Assembly: GCA_946555465.1 (NCBI GenBank)
Contig: CAMNST010000008.1
Span: 31,311 to 95,310, forward strand
From: an uncultured Clostridia bacterium
GTDB lineage: Bacteria; Bacillota; Clostridia; Oscillospirales; Acutalibacteraceae
Length of the DNA stretch: 64,000 nt
Direction: 5' to 3'
A model generated the notes under the pieces. It made no database searches, was not told where the DNA came from, and was given only the letters and a program-made list of their open reading frames with translations. The position numbers and the translations under genes were made by a program. Of this stretch, positions 9,681 to 18,695 are shown in pieces; the stretch's first letter is position 1; each line of letters begins with the position of its first letter.

Positions 9681-9709
9681 ACTCTCCGTCTTTGACGGGG
9701 AGTTTTTTT
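9681..9709 (+). terminator. Intrinsic terminator after the PHP gene
   Basis: ACTCTCCGT pairs with ACGGGGAGT (one wobble) around a CTTTG loop, followed by seven T. Confidence 0.85.
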
Positions 9710-9745
9710 GCGGGAAAACGAATCAGCCAGGCTGCATATAATATA

Positions 9746-9796
9746 TTGACAAGGGCAGATTACATTGATATAATCATAATATAACATATGTTATAT
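9746..9796 (+). promoter_or_regulatory. Consensus promoter with an 18-bp perfect palindrome (TetR-type operator)
   Basis: TTGACA (9746-9751), 17 bases, TATAAT (9769-9774): a full-consensus promoter. ATATAACATATGTTATAT at 9779-9796 is a perfect palindrome covering the transcription start region. The downstream gene is a TetR-family regulator, so autorepression is the natural reading. Confidence 0.75.
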
Positions 9797-9820
9797 ATCG
9801 CGTGTTATAAGAGGTGTACC

Positions 9821-10381
9821 ATGGCCCCAAAAATAAAAGTTACTAAAGAAGATATTATCAAATCAGGTCTTGCCCTTGTCAGAGAGGATGGAGAAAGCGG
9901 TCTTAATGCCCGTGCGGTTGCACAAAAAATCGGCTGCTCAACCCAGCCGATTTTCAGCAACTACTCACTTATGGAGGATTTAAAAAAGGATATTATTGCC
10001 GCTGCGGAAAAATTATATCTCGATTATACGCATGGCAAAATGAACACGGCGCAGATTCCGCCGTATAAAGCAAGCGGACTTGCATACATTCAATTTGCGA
10101 AAGACGAAACAAATCTGTTCAAACTTCTGTTTATGCGAAACAGACGCAAAGAAACCGAATCAGATAATAAAAACGCTGTCAGCGAATTCGTGGATATCGT
10201 TGCAAAAAATACAAATCTCAGCCGGGAAGATGCCTATATGTTTCATCTTGAAATGTGGGTATATGTTCACGGAATTGCATCAATGATTGCAACTTCATAC
10301 CTTGAATGGGATGAAGAAACCATAAGCAAAATGCTCACTGATGCATACATCGGTTTAAAGAGGAGATACTGCGATGAATAA
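9821..10381 (+). CDS. TetR/AcrR-family transcriptional regulator
   Basis: 186 residues. The N-terminal helix-turn-helix fits TetR proteins (ITKEDII-like first helix, then LNARAVAQKIGCSTQPIFSNY near residues 27-47), followed by an all-helical ligand domain with WxxxHGIASMIATSYL near 150. I start at ATG 9821, which has GAGGTG five bases upstream. The in-frame ATG at 9788 lies inside the operator palindrome and has no ribosome site. The gene overlaps the next by eight bases and probably controls the ABC exporter from the palindromic promoter. Confidence 0.85.
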   Translation: MAPKIKVTKEDIIKSGLALVREDGESGLNARAVAQKIGCSTQPIFSNYSLMEDLKKDIIAAAEKLYLDYTHGKMNTAQIPPYKASGLAYIQFAKDETNLFKLLFMRNRRKETESDNKNAVSEFVDIVAKNTNLSREDAYMFHLEMWVYVHGIASMIATSYLEWDEETISKMLTDAYIGLKRRYCDE

Positions 10382-11234
10382 AATTCTTGAAGTAAAAAAC
10401 CTGTGCAAAAGATATGAAAACTTCAGTTTAAAAAATGTTTCTTTCTTTGCGGAAGCAGGAAAAATAACGGGTTTTATAGGACGAAACGGCGCCGGAAAAA
10501 CCACAACGCTGAAATCAATTCTCAATCTTGCCGATATTGATTTCGGAGAAATAAAATATTTCGGTCTTGATTTCAGAACACATGAACAGGAAATAAAACA
10601 GCAAATCGGTTTTGCTTTTGGTGCGGTTCATTATTATAACCGAAAAAGAATCAAAGATATTGCCAATGTAACAAAAAACTTTTATCCTGACTGGGATAAT
10701 AATGAATATAAAAAATACCTGAAAAAATTCAATCTTGACGAAAATAAAAAAATTATTGAACTTTCTGAAGGTATGAAAGTGAAATTAAGCATTGCTTTTG
10801 CCCTTTCTCATAAAGCAAAATTATTGATTTTGGATGAACCCACCAGCGGACTTGACCCTGTTTCCAGAAACGAAATACTTGAGATTTTTCTTGAATTGGT
10901 AAAAAAAGGAATATCCATTATTTTTTCAAGCCACATCACTTCAGACCTTGATAAATGTGCCGATAACATTATATATATCAGAAACGGCGAAATTTTTGCC
11001 TGCGAAAATACGGAAAATTTTATAAACTCTTACCGAATTATCAATGCAGACAAACCATTAAATAATATGCAGGAAAAAGCCGTTATCGGAAAATGCAACA
11101 GCAAAAACGGCAAAACTGTATTAATAAAAAATAAAGATAGCAAATTATTTGAAAATTTTTCTGCTGAAAAGCCTGATTTGCAGGACATAATGGTGCACAT
11201 TGAACAGCAAAACGAAAAGGATGAAAAGCAATGA
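10374..11234 (+). CDS. ABC transporter ATP-binding protein (YtrB/BcrA-like)
   Basis: 286 residues: Walker A GRNGAGKTT near 36-44, Q-loop region QIGFAFG near 77-83, signature LSEGMKVKLS near 131, Walker B LLILDEPTSGLDP near 153-165 and switch His in FSSHITSDL near 187. The LSEGM signature is usual for the YtrB/YhcG subfamily, which works with separate permeases in export of peptides or antibiotics. An AAAGAGGAGA site lies inside the end of tetR. The last four bases overlap the permease start, so the three genes are one operon. Confidence 0.88.
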   Translation: MNKILEVKNLCKRYENFSLKNVSFFAEAGKITGFIGRNGAGKTTTLKSILNLADIDFGEIKYFGLDFRTHEQEIKQQIGFAFGAVHYYNRKRIKDIANVTKNFYPDWDNNEYKKYLKKFNLDENKKIIELSEGMKVKLSIAFALSHKAKLLILDEPTSGLDPVSRNEILEIFLELVKKGISIIFSSHITSDLDKCADNIIYIRNGEIFACENTENFINSYRIINADKPLNNMQEKAVIGKCNSKNGKTVLIKNKDSKLFENFSAEKPDLQDIMVHIEQQNEKDEKQ

Positions 11235-11887
11235 AAAATCTGATAAAAAAAGAAATGACGCTTACCGCCTCATCTCTTACTTATATATTTATACTGTTTT
11301 CCGTTACAACGCTTATACCGGGTTATCCGATTTTAGTCGGTGCATTTTTCGTATGCCTCGGAATTTTCTATTCATTTCAGTTTTCAAGAGAATATAACGA
11401 CATTCTTTTTTCTGCTCTCCTGCCTGTAAAAAAGAGTGACATCGTTAAAGCAAAGTATTTATTCACGGTTTTTATACAGTTCATATCTTTTTTTATATTT
11501 GCCTTGCTAACCGTTTTGCGCATTACACTGCTGGAAAATAGCGCGGCTTATACAGCAAATCCGCTGATGCGTGCAAATATTGCGTTTCTCGGATGGATTC
11601 TGATCATTTTTGCTCTGTTTAATATAATTTTTCTTGAAAAATTTTTTAAAACCGCATATTATATCGGAAAGCCGTTTGTTTTATTCTGCATTTGTGCATT
11701 TGCAGTTGTCGCTGCCGCGGAATCAATATGGCATTTTCCTAATCTTGAAACACTTGCAACTACGGATTCAAACGATTTCGGCATACAGGCAATACTTCTT
11801 TTTGCGGGCATATTTGTCTATGTTTCAGGCACAATTCTGTCCTGCAGAAAATCTATCAAAAATTTTGAAAAAATTGATTTGCAATAA
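11231..11887 (+). CDS. ABC-2-type membrane permease
   Basis: 218 residues with about six hydrophobic segments (near 10-30, 32-50, 75-95, 115-135, 150-167 and 185-205). A soluble stretch SREYNDILFSALLPVKKSDIV near 54-74 is typical of ABC-2 permeases paired with YtrB-like ATPases. The start overlaps the ATPase stop (ATGA). The substrate cannot be read from the sequence. Confidence 0.78.
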   Translation: MKNLIKKEMTLTASSLTYIFILFSVTTLIPGYPILVGAFFVCLGIFYSFQFSREYNDILFSALLPVKKSDIVKAKYLFTVFIQFISFFIFALLTVLRITLLENSAAYTANPLMRANIAFLGWILIIFALFNIIFLEKFFKTAYYIGKPFVLFCICAFAVVAAAESIWHFPNLETLATTDSNDFGIQAILLFAGIFVYVSGTILSCRKSIKNFEKIDLQ

Positions 11888-11900
11888 TTATAAACAATTA

Positions 11901-11928
11901 TTGACACTTGTGTCTTATTAACTATAAT
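11901..11928 (+). promoter_or_regulatory. Promoter of the GH27 gene
   Basis: TTGACA (11901-11906) and TATAAT (11923-11928) with a 16-base spacer. The spacer edge contains GACACTTGTGTC (11903-11914), two 5-base inverted arms around TT, which may be a repressor site. Confidence 0.65.
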
Positions 11929-12002
11929 AAAGATATGCATTAACTGCTGTTCTGTATCAGCAAAATCGAATAGAACAACCCATAAAAAGGAAGGTATTCT
12001 TT

Positions 12003-13307
12003 ATGCACAGAAAATTTGCAAAAACACCGCCCCTCGGCTGGAACAGTTGGGACTGTTTCGGTGCAGGAGTAACTGAAAAACAACTCAGAGAAAATGCCGA
12101 ATATATGGCAAAATATTTAAAGCCGTACGGCTGGCAGTACATAGTATGTGACATTCAGTGGTATGAACCAAAAGCAATAGATAATGATTATTTCAGTTTC
12201 ACACCGCTTAACCTTGATGAATATGGCAGAGTTATCCCTGCAGAAAACCGTTTTCCAAGCGCTAAAGACGGAAAAGGATTTAAAGAAATTGCAGACTACT
12301 GCCATAGTTTAGGGCTTAAATTCGGCATTCATATTATGCGTGGTATTCCAAGACAAGCGGCTCACGCAGATTTGCCGATAAAAGGCAGCAAATATACCGC
12401 CCGTCAGGTGGCTCACCATTTTTCTGTATGTTCGTGGAACACGGATATGTACGGAATGTACAACTGTGAAGGCGCTCAGGATTACTACAATTCAATCATT
12501 GAACTTTATGCCTCATGGGGTGTTGATTTTATTAAGTGTGATGATATTTGTGTAACTGAATTTCGCAAATGGGATAATCCGTATTCTGCAGATTACGAAA
12601 TAGAAATGATAAGAAAAGCAATCGACAACTGCGGCAGAGAAATTGTTCTTTCACTCTCACCCGGACCTGCCGAACCTGATTGTGCAGAACATCTCGGCAA
12701 AAACGCCAATATGTGGCGAATGACCGGTGATTTCTGGGATCAGTGGGATAAACTTCACGATATGTTCAGCCGCTGCCATACTTGGCAGAATTATGTCAGA
12801 GAAGGAAATTACCCCGACTGTGATATGCTTCCGCTCGGTAAACTTTCAAAAAACGGTACTTGCCACGGTCCTCAGAACAGAATGACCCAATTTACCAAGT
12901 CCGAGCAAATAACAATGATGAGCCTTTGGGGCATTTTCAGAAGTCCGCTTATGATGGGCGGTAATATGCCCGAAAATGATGAATGGACGCTTTCGCTTTT
13001 AACAAATGAAGAATATATGAAAATGCACAGAACATCATACGGTGCCCATCAGCATTACCGAAATGAAAAGAACGGAAAAGGTCAGGTTATCTGGGTATCA
13101 AACGGCAAAGGCTGCAAATACGCTGCACTGTTTAACACAAAAGACACAGAACAGAACGTAAAACTCAATTTAACGGAAATTCTTATGCCCGATGAAAAAT
13201 ATACAATCTATGATATCTGGGCAAAAGAAGAAATCGGCAGATTTAAAAACACTTTCAAAACATCAATTCCACCCCACGGTGCAGGACTATATAAAATCAC
13301 AAAGTAA
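12003..13307 (+). CDS. GH27 family alpha-galactosidase-like glycoside hydrolase
   Basis: 434 residues with the GH27 start PPLGWNSWDCFG (residues 9-20) and VCDIQW near 48. The nucleophile motif is WGVDFIKCDD with Asp180 as nucleophile, and the acid/base motif is WRMTGDFWDQW with Asp243. The C-terminal beta domain spans about 340-434. There is no signal peptide, so it should act in the cytoplasm on imported alpha-galactosides, though some GH27 branches act on other alpha-linked or beta-L-arabino sugars. An AAAAGGAAGG site precedes the ATG. It is a lone gene with its own promoter and terminator; no sugar transporter is adjacent. Confidence 0.85.
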   Translation: MHRKFAKTPPLGWNSWDCFGAGVTEKQLRENAEYMAKYLKPYGWQYIVCDIQWYEPKAIDNDYFSFTPLNLDEYGRVIPAENRFPSAKDGKGFKEIADYCHSLGLKFGIHIMRGIPRQAAHADLPIKGSKYTARQVAHHFSVCSWNTDMYGMYNCEGAQDYYNSIIELYASWGVDFIKCDDICVTEFRKWDNPYSADYEIEMIRKAIDNCGREIVLSLSPGPAEPDCAEHLGKNANMWRMTGDFWDQWDKLHDMFSRCHTWQNYVREGNYPDCDMLPLGKLSKNGTCHGPQNRMTQFTKSEQITMMSLWGIFRSPLMMGGNMPENDEWTLSLLTNEEYMKMHRTSYGAHQHYRNEKNGKGQVIWVSNGKGCKYAALFNTKDTEQNVKLNLTEILMPDEKYTIYDIWAKEEIGRFKNTFKTSIPPHGAGLYKITK

Positions 13308-13343
13308 AATTTTTTCAAATATTTCAAACAAATAAGAAATCAT

Positions 13344-13383
13344 AAAAAGACAGTGTCTGAATACTCTGACACTGTCTTTTTTT
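13344..13383. terminator. Bidirectional terminator between the GH27 gene and the GNAT-like gene
   Basis: AAGACAGTGTC pairs perfectly with GACACTGTCTT. There is a T-run on the plus side and an A-run on the other, so it can serve both convergent genes. Confidence 0.85.
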
Positions 13384-13963
13384 ACACATTATATACCATA
13401 ACCGTCTGAACAAACTGGGTATTGAGAAACTGTTTCTGATATGATGTTTCAAAGCCCTGCTGCGTCATAAAGTCAACAAGTTTTCTTGAGAAAGTCTCAT
13501 ACACAAGGGCAAAGCCTTTTTCTTTTGCATGTGCCTGTATCTCTTCAACAAGTTCCTTTATCTCATTCATACTCTGAGCCGGTGATGCATAAATTGTCAT
13601 TACTCTGGTATCGTTTCTCTGCGGAACAACTACATCTGTTATTGCTTCCACCGATTCTCTGTGCATTTTGATTCGGTAAGCGTTTTTGTCAAGTTTTAAG
13701 CCAAATGAATTTTTTCCCGAAAATTTATATTCAAATGCAGCAACGCTTACAAGCGAAACAACTGCCTTTCTGTCTAACGAAACATAACATTCGCCGTATT
13801 TTGCCCAACTGAAAAGATAATAGTCAAGAAATTTATTTATATATTTTTCTCTTTTCAACTTTTCGGGGCAGTAAAACATAAAAAGCGGATGAGCGATTAA
13901 CTGAGGTGACAGAGCAGCCTTTATATCCTGTGCTTTTTTCTTTGTCATTTTAGTTACTTTCAA
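13382..13963 (-). CDS. GNAT-like N-acetyltransferase-fold protein
   Basis: 193 residues from TTG 13963. The pattern (short N-terminal helices, VSLVSVAAFEYKF-type strand, VMTIYASPA strand, EIQAHAKEKGFALVYETFSRKLVDFMTQQGFE) fits a GNAT fold, but the Q/RxxGxG acetyl-CoA loop is not clear, so activity is uncertain. A GTG at 13981 would extend the frame, yet the AAGGAGG site lies inside that extension. It is 8 bases from TTG 13963, which is therefore the better start. The target is unknown. Confidence 0.6.
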   Translation of the reverse strand: MKVTKMTKKKAQDIKAALSPQLIAHPLFMFYCPEKLKREKYINKFLDYYLFSWAKYGECYVSLDRKAVVSLVSVAAFEYKFSGKNSFGLKLDKNAYRIKMHRESVEAITDVVVPQRNDTRVMTIYASPAQSMNEIKELVEEIQAHAKEKGFALVYETFSRKLVDFMTQQGFETSYQKQFLNTQFVQTVMVYNV

Positions 13964-14029
13964 TATATCCGCCTCCTTCACTTATATTAAATATTTAATT
14001 ATTTAATTTATTGTCAACTACTTGTAAAT

Positions 14030-15430
14030 TTACCGTGAATTATTTGTTTCCGGTTCACTCTTTTTTATGTCTTTTTTAATAAAAATCCACATAATTATAC
14101 TCATGATCACACAGGCTGCATCGGCAACGGCCTGAGCATAAATTACGCCGTTGAGACCGACGAACTTATTGAGTATAAACAAAAGAGGAATAAACACAAG
14201 ACCCTGTCTGCCTACAGACAAAATCATACTCTGTTTGCCTTTGCCCATTCCCTGGAATCCGAAGTTGAACACAAATAAAATTCCTATAAACGGACCTGTT
14301 ATCATAAGCGCCGTAAGCATTTTTACACCGATTTCAACAACACCCGCTTCATCAATAAACATGCCGATAATATTTTCTCTGAAGAAAATAAGAAAAGCGG
14401 TCATAACTGTTCCGATAATTACATTTACACCCATTCCGAAACGCATACAACTTTTCATTCTCTTATAATTCTTTGCACCATAGCAGTATCCGATAAGCGG
14501 CTGAACACCCGAACCGAGACCAATCTGCAGCATAACAACAAGCATATTGGCTTTCATTGCAACGCCCATTCCCGCAACAGCATTATCGCCGTATGTTACA
14601 AGAACCGTATTGATAATAATATTGCTTACACTCATAAGAAGATTGTTAAGACTTGCCGGAAGACCTACACTGACAACGCCGCCCAACACACCGTTTTTAA
14701 CTGTAAATCTTTTTGGTGTAATGCTCAGAATACTTTTTCCCCTGAGGAAATATATGAGATAAAAAATCACCGAACAGATGTTGCCGATAACGGTTGCTAT
14801 TGCCGCACCTGCAACGCCCATATCCAAACCGAAAGGCAGTGACATACCAAAAAGTTTGTCTCCGCTGTCAAGAATAAAAATCGGGTCAAGAACAATATTG
14901 ACTACCTGACCTAAAATCATTCCGAACATAGATGTTTTGGCAGCACCTTCGCCTCTTACAAGGTTGCCTGCCATAATGGAGGTAACAACAAACGGCGCAC
15001 CGAAACCTACCCACATAAGATAATCTTCGGCAAAGTCTATTGTGTTATCACTGGCACCGACAAGATAAAGAATCGGACGTTTGAATACAACAAAAATGAT
15101 TCCCATCACAACGCCCGCACCGATTGCACTGTAAACACAGAAACTGCTGATCTGCTTAACTCTGTCTGTTTTGCCCTCGCCGAGTGAACGGCTTACAAAA
15201 GCACAGCCACCGACGCCAAACAGATTTCCGAATGCCATTAAAATCAGGAAAACCGGCATTGCAACGCTTACTGCTGCCACCTGATTGCTGTTTCCGGTCT
15301 GACCTACAAAAAATGTATCGGCCAGATTATATACAATATTAATAAGCATGCCCAGCATACTTGGTATGGCAAGGGTTGCCACTGCTTTAGGCACTTTGTA
15401 TTGCGCAAAAACTTTTGTATTGTCCTTCAT
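14030..15430 (-). CDS. MATE-family efflux transporter
   Basis: 466 residues with twelve predicted membrane segments and the MATE pattern. The N-terminal bundle starts VPKAVATLAIPSMLGMLINIVYNLADTFF and has GNLFGVGGCAFVSRSLG near 80-96. The second bundle repeats the motif (VGLPASLNNLLMSVSNIIIN, LQIGLGSGVQPLIGYCYGA). MATE exporters use Na+ or H+ to expel cationic drugs or metabolites. I start at ATG 15430; an upstream TTG lies within the end of rsmA. It is 13 bases downstream of rsmA and probably co-transcribed with it. Confidence 0.87.
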   Translation of the reverse strand: MKDNTKVFAQYKVPKAVATLAIPSMLGMLINIVYNLADTFFVGQTGNSNQVAAVSVAMPVFLILMAFGNLFGVGGCAFVSRSLGEGKTDRVKQISSFCVYSAIGAGVVMGIIFVVFKRPILYLVGASDNTIDFAEDYLMWVGFGAPFVVTSIMAGNLVRGEGAAKTSMFGMILGQVVNIVLDPIFILDSGDKLFGMSLPFGLDMGVAGAAIATVIGNICSVIFYLIYFLRGKSILSITPKRFTVKNGVLGGVVSVGLPASLNNLLMSVSNIIINTVLVTYGDNAVAGMGVAMKANMLVVMLQIGLGSGVQPLIGYCYGAKNYKRMKSCMRFGMGVNVIIGTVMTAFLIFFRENIIGMFIDEAGVVEIGVKMLTALMITGPFIGILFVFNFGFQGMGKGKQSMILSVGRQGLVFIPLLFILNKFVGLNGVIYAQAVADAACVIMSIIMWIFIKKDIKKSEPETNNSR

Positions 15431-15443
15431 AATTTCCGCTATT

Positions 15444-16292
15444 CTAAATCCTTTCTGCAATATGAATAAAATCTTCCATTGTAAGTTTTTCGGCGCGTGT
15501 ATTCGCTTCTATTCCCAAATCTGAAAAAACACTGCCTATTTTGTTTTTATCAGCGCCCATAGTGTTTGAAATGCTGTTAAGCGCTGTTTTTCTTCGCTGT
15601 GAAAAGGCACACTTTACAACGGTAAAAAATTTTTTTCTGTCTTTAACTTCAAATTTCTTTTCTTTACGAAGCGAAAGACGGATAACCACACTGTCAACTT
15701 TAGGACTGGGCATAAAACTCTCTCTTCCGACACCGAATAAAATTTCGCTTTCGGCATAATAATGAACAGCAATGGTAACCGCTCCGGCATCTCTTGTCCC
15801 AACCTCGGCACAAAGCCGTTCCCCCGCCTCTTTCTGAACCATAACCACAATTTGATCAATGGGAAGTTCACTTTCAAGCAGGGTCATAATTACAGGAGAG
15901 GTTATATAATACGGCAGATTTGCACATACTTTTACCGATGTGCAGTCTGAAAATTTTTCCTCAATCAGTTTTTTCAGATCAATTTTCATAACATCGCCGC
16001 TGATGATTTCAAGGTTATCACACGCACTTAAAGTTTCATCAAGCACAGGAAAAAGCCGTTTATCAAGTTCAATGGCAACAACCTTGCCTGCCACGCGGCA
16101 TAACTCTTTTGTTAAAACACCTATGCCGGGACCGACTTCAATTACTCCCGTGTTTTCATCGGCATTAAGACTGTCTGCCATCTGAGGGCAGACATCCGCA
16201 TCTATAAGAAAATTCTGACCAAGAGCCTTTGAAAAGGTGAAGCCGTGTTTTGCAAGAACTCTTTTTATTGTGTTGTAATCATATAAATTCAT
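15444..16292 (-). CDS. rsmA: 16S rRNA (A1518/A1519) dimethyladenosine transferase RsmA/KsgA
   Basis: 282 residues with ALGQNFLID (24-32), the SAM motif EVGPGIGVLTKEL (near 52), AIELDKRLF, SGDVMKIDL and the catalytic NLPYYITSPVI (near 125). The C-terminal helical domain contains FSQRRKTALNSI. It dimethylates two adjacent adenines in helix 45 of 16S rRNA during late small-subunit assembly. It is divergent from marR; the intervening region holds promoters for both. Confidence 0.95.
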   Translation of the reverse strand: MNLYDYNTIKRVLAKHGFTFSKALGQNFLIDADVCPQMADSLNADENTGVIEVGPGIGVLTKELCRVAGKVVAIELDKRLFPVLDETLSACDNLEIISGDVMKIDLKKLIEEKFSDCTSVKVCANLPYYITSPVIMTLLESELPIDQIVVMVQKEAGERLCAEVGTRDAGAVTIAVHYYAESEILFGVGRESFMPSPKVDSVVIRLSLRKEKKFEVKDRKKFFTVVKCAFSQRRKTALNSISNTMGADKNKIGSVFSDLGIEANTRAEKLTMEDFIHIAERI

Positions 16293-16383
16293 TGCTTCCC
16301 TCTTTATTAATACCTATTATATAATAAGCAATCCGAAATTCGTGTTATTGTAACATATTCATTTTATGTTTACAATATTTTTC

Positions 16384-16442
16384 TTGACATTTTGTAAATA
16401 TGTGATAAAATTACCGTTAGCCGACTAACAATAGTCGGCTAA
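16384..16442 (+). promoter_or_regulatory. marR promoter with an 11-bp perfect inverted-repeat operator
   Basis: TTGACA (16384-16389) and TAAAAT (16406-16411) are 16 bases apart. Directly after comes TTAGCCGACTA (16417-16427), ACAA, TAGTCGGCTAA (16432-16442). The arms are perfect complements placed at the transcription start, as in autorepressed marR operons. It is not followed by a T-tract. Confidence 0.8.
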
Positions 16443-16474
16443 ATAGTCAATGTTTCTTACAAGGAATTAAGTGT

Positions 16475-16939
16475 ATGAAAATAAAAGAACACAAATGTCC
16501 GCCTGAAAAAGGAAAAATCGGACCAAGAACCATGTATCTTTCAAATCTGATAAGAAAAAGATTTAATGAAGTCAGCAACGAGTTGGGTTTGTTTTCAGGT
16601 CAGCAGGATATTTTATTCAATGTTGTTGAAAATGAAGGCCTTACACTGAGTGAACTTTCAAAAAAACTGGGCGTATCAAGTGCAACGGCAAGCGTTTCGG
16701 TTAAAAGAATGGAAAAATCAGGATTTATCGAAAAAAAGAATGATAAAAAAGATACCCGCGTCATTCGCCTTTATCCGACAGATAAAGCAAAAGAGGCACC
16801 CGAAAAAATCAGGCAGCAGATGGATATACTTGAAGAAACCCTTACAGCATCTATGTCAGATGAAGAAATTGGCTTTTTGTCAGATTTACTTGACAAAGCA
16901 GTAAAAAATATGAAAGCAAGGAGTGATACGGATGATTAA
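16475..16939 (+). CDS. MarR-family transcriptional regulator
   Basis: 154 residues. The winged helix-turn-helix reads LTLSELSKKLGVSSATASVSVKRMEKSGFIEKKNDKKDTRVIRLYPT (written here only as landmarks: recognition helix SSATASVSVKRME near residues 68-80, wing KDTRVIRLYPT near 92-102). A Cys-Pro near the N-terminus (HKCPPEKG) might be redox-sensitive, which is speculative. It overlaps the following ABC gene, so the regulator and exporter form one operon behind the 16417-16442 operator. Confidence 0.88.
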   Translation: MKIKEHKCPPEKGKIGPRTMYLSNLIRKRFNEVSNELGLFSGQQDILFNVVENEGLTLSELSKKLGVSSATASVSVKRMEKSGFIEKKNDKKDTRVIRLYPTDKAKEAPEKIRQQMDILEETLTASMSDEEIGFLSDLLDKAVKNMKARSDTDD

Positions 16940-18695
16940 AAAACTGGCAAAATACTTAAAAGGCTTATGGCATCTTTGCCTTATAAGCGCAGCAGGTATG
17001 ATTGTTGAGGCGATGTGCGAACTTGCACTGCCGTCAATCGCAAACAGAATTTACACAACCGTTGAAGGCGCTTCTCCGGGAAATGCCGACATAAAAATTT
17101 ATGTCATCAAAACCGGACTGATGATGTTTGCTCTTGCACTAATCGGTCTTGCCGGCGGTCTTGCAACCATGAAAACATCTTCCGTTGTAAGCCAGAAATT
17201 CTCTTACAGACTGCGTAAAGATGTATACAGCAAAATAAACGAATTCTCTTTCAGCAATATTGACCGCTTTTCAACATCATCGCTTACCACAAGAATGACA
17301 AACGATATCACAATGCTTCAGAATGTTGTTATGATGTCGCTCAGAATTTTAGTAAGAGCCCCCGCTCTTCTCATCGTTTCGGCATTTTTTGCATTTTCAA
17401 TCAACGCAAGACTTTCAATGATTATTCTTGTTCTGCTTCCGATTATGGCAATCATTATTGTTGTTATTCTGAAATTCGGTTTTCCGATGTTTCAGAAAAT
17501 GCAGAAGAAGATTGACAATGTAAATCGGGTTGTTCAGGAAAACCTTATCGGCATAAGAGTTGTTAAAGCATTCGTTCGCGAAGACAGGGAAAAAGAAAAA
17601 TTTCACAAAGCATCAGATGATCTGGCAAAACAAGGCAGCAAGGCTGCAGGGCTTGTTGTTACCGTTATGCCGATTATGATGCTGCTTATGAATGTTGTTA
17701 TTATTTTCATTTATTACAGAGGTGCATTGGATGCCGCCTCGCCGATAACCGATCCGCATCATATGGATGTCGGCCAGATTTCTGTTCTTGCATCTTACAT
17801 TGTTCAGGTTCTTATGAACATTATGATGGTATCCATGCTTCTTCTTCAGATTGCAAGAGGAAAGGCATGCGGCGACAGAGTTGTAGAAATTCTGGATACC
17901 GAAATTGATATCATAAATCCCGAAAATCCCTATATTCCGAAAGAATCAAAGGGCGAAGTTGAATTCAGAAATGTTGATTTCAGATACAATACCGAAAATG
18001 TTGATGATAAAGTTCTTGACAATATAAACTTTAAGGCGGCTCCGGGCAGCATTGTGGGAATAATCGGTTCAACCGGCTGCGGAAAATCCACACTTGTTAA
18101 TCTTATCCCCAGACTTTATGATGTTTGCGGCGGAGAAGTTTTAATTGACGGCGTAAATGTTAAGGATTATGACCTTAAAACACTCAGAGATTTAATCGGA
18201 GTTGTTCTTCAGAAAAATGTTTTGTTCTCAGGAACAATAAAGGAAAACATAAGATGGGGAAAAAGCGACGCCACGGATGAGGAAATCATAAATGCCTGCA
18301 AGGCTGCTCAGGCACACAACTTTATTCTTGAACAGCCAAATGGTTATGATACAGACCTTTCACAGGGCGGTCTTAATCTTTCGGGCGGTCAGAAGCAGCG
18401 TTTATGCATTGCCCGTGCAATGATAAAAAAGCCTAAAATTCTTATTCTTGATGACTCAACAAGCGCAGTTGATACTGCAACAGAAGCAAAAATCCGCGAA
18501 AGTTTTTATAACGAACTTTCAGATACAACCGTGTTTATTATTGCACAGCGCATCTCTTCCGTTAAAAACGCAGATCAGATTATTGTTCTTGACGACGGAA
18601 AAATTGATGCAATAAACAATCACGACGAACTTATGAAATCCTGTGAAATTTATCAGGAAATCTATAAAACGCAGCAGAAAGGGGTGCTTGAATAA
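16932..18695 (+). CDS. Heterodimeric ABC exporter, degenerate-site subunit
   Basis: 587 residues: six membrane helices (about 1-310) and one ATPase domain. Walker A GSTGCGKST lies near 378 and signature LSGGQKQR near 482. Walker B is LILDDSTSAVD near 502-514, with Asp where the catalytic Glu normally sits, and the switch loop is IAQRIS near 536, with Gln in place of His. This is the usual signature of the non-catalytic half of exporters such as BmrC/D or TM287/288. ATG 16932 has AAGGAG eight bases upstream and overlaps the marR stop; a GTG at 16923 is less likely. It is coupled to the next gene by TAATG. Confidence 0.9.
   Translation: MIKKLAKYLKGLWHLCLISAAGMIVEAMCELALPSIANRIYTTVEGASPGNADIKIYVIKTGLMMFALALIGLAGGLATMKTSSVVSQKFSYRLRKDVYSKINEFSFSNIDRFSTSSLTTRMTNDITMLQNVVMMSLRILVRAPALLIVSAFFAFSINARLSMIILVLLPIMAIIIVVILKFGFPMFQKMQKKIDNVNRVVQENLIGIRVVKAFVREDREKEKFHKASDDLAKQGSKAAGLVVTVMPIMMLLMNVVIIFIYYRGALDAASPITDPHHMDVGQISVLASYIVQVLMNIMMVSMLLLQIARGKACGDRVVEILDTEIDIINPENPYIPKESKGEVEFRNVDFRYNTENVDDKVLDNINFKAAPGSIVGIIGSTGCGKSTLVNLIPRLYDVCGGEVLIDGVNVKDYDLKTLRDLIGVVLQKNVLFSGTIKENIRWGKSDATDEEIINACKAAQAHNFILEQPNGYDTDLSQGGLNLSGGQKQRLCIARAMIKKPKILILDDSTSAVDTATEAKIRESFYNELSDTTVFIIAQRISSVKNADQIIVLDDGKIDAINNHDELMKSCEIYQEIYKTQQKGVLE

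Noticed and set aside
9788..9820. Upstream ATG extending the TetR protein
   Set aside because: It lies inside the palindromic operator, has no ribosome site, and ATG 9821 has a good one.
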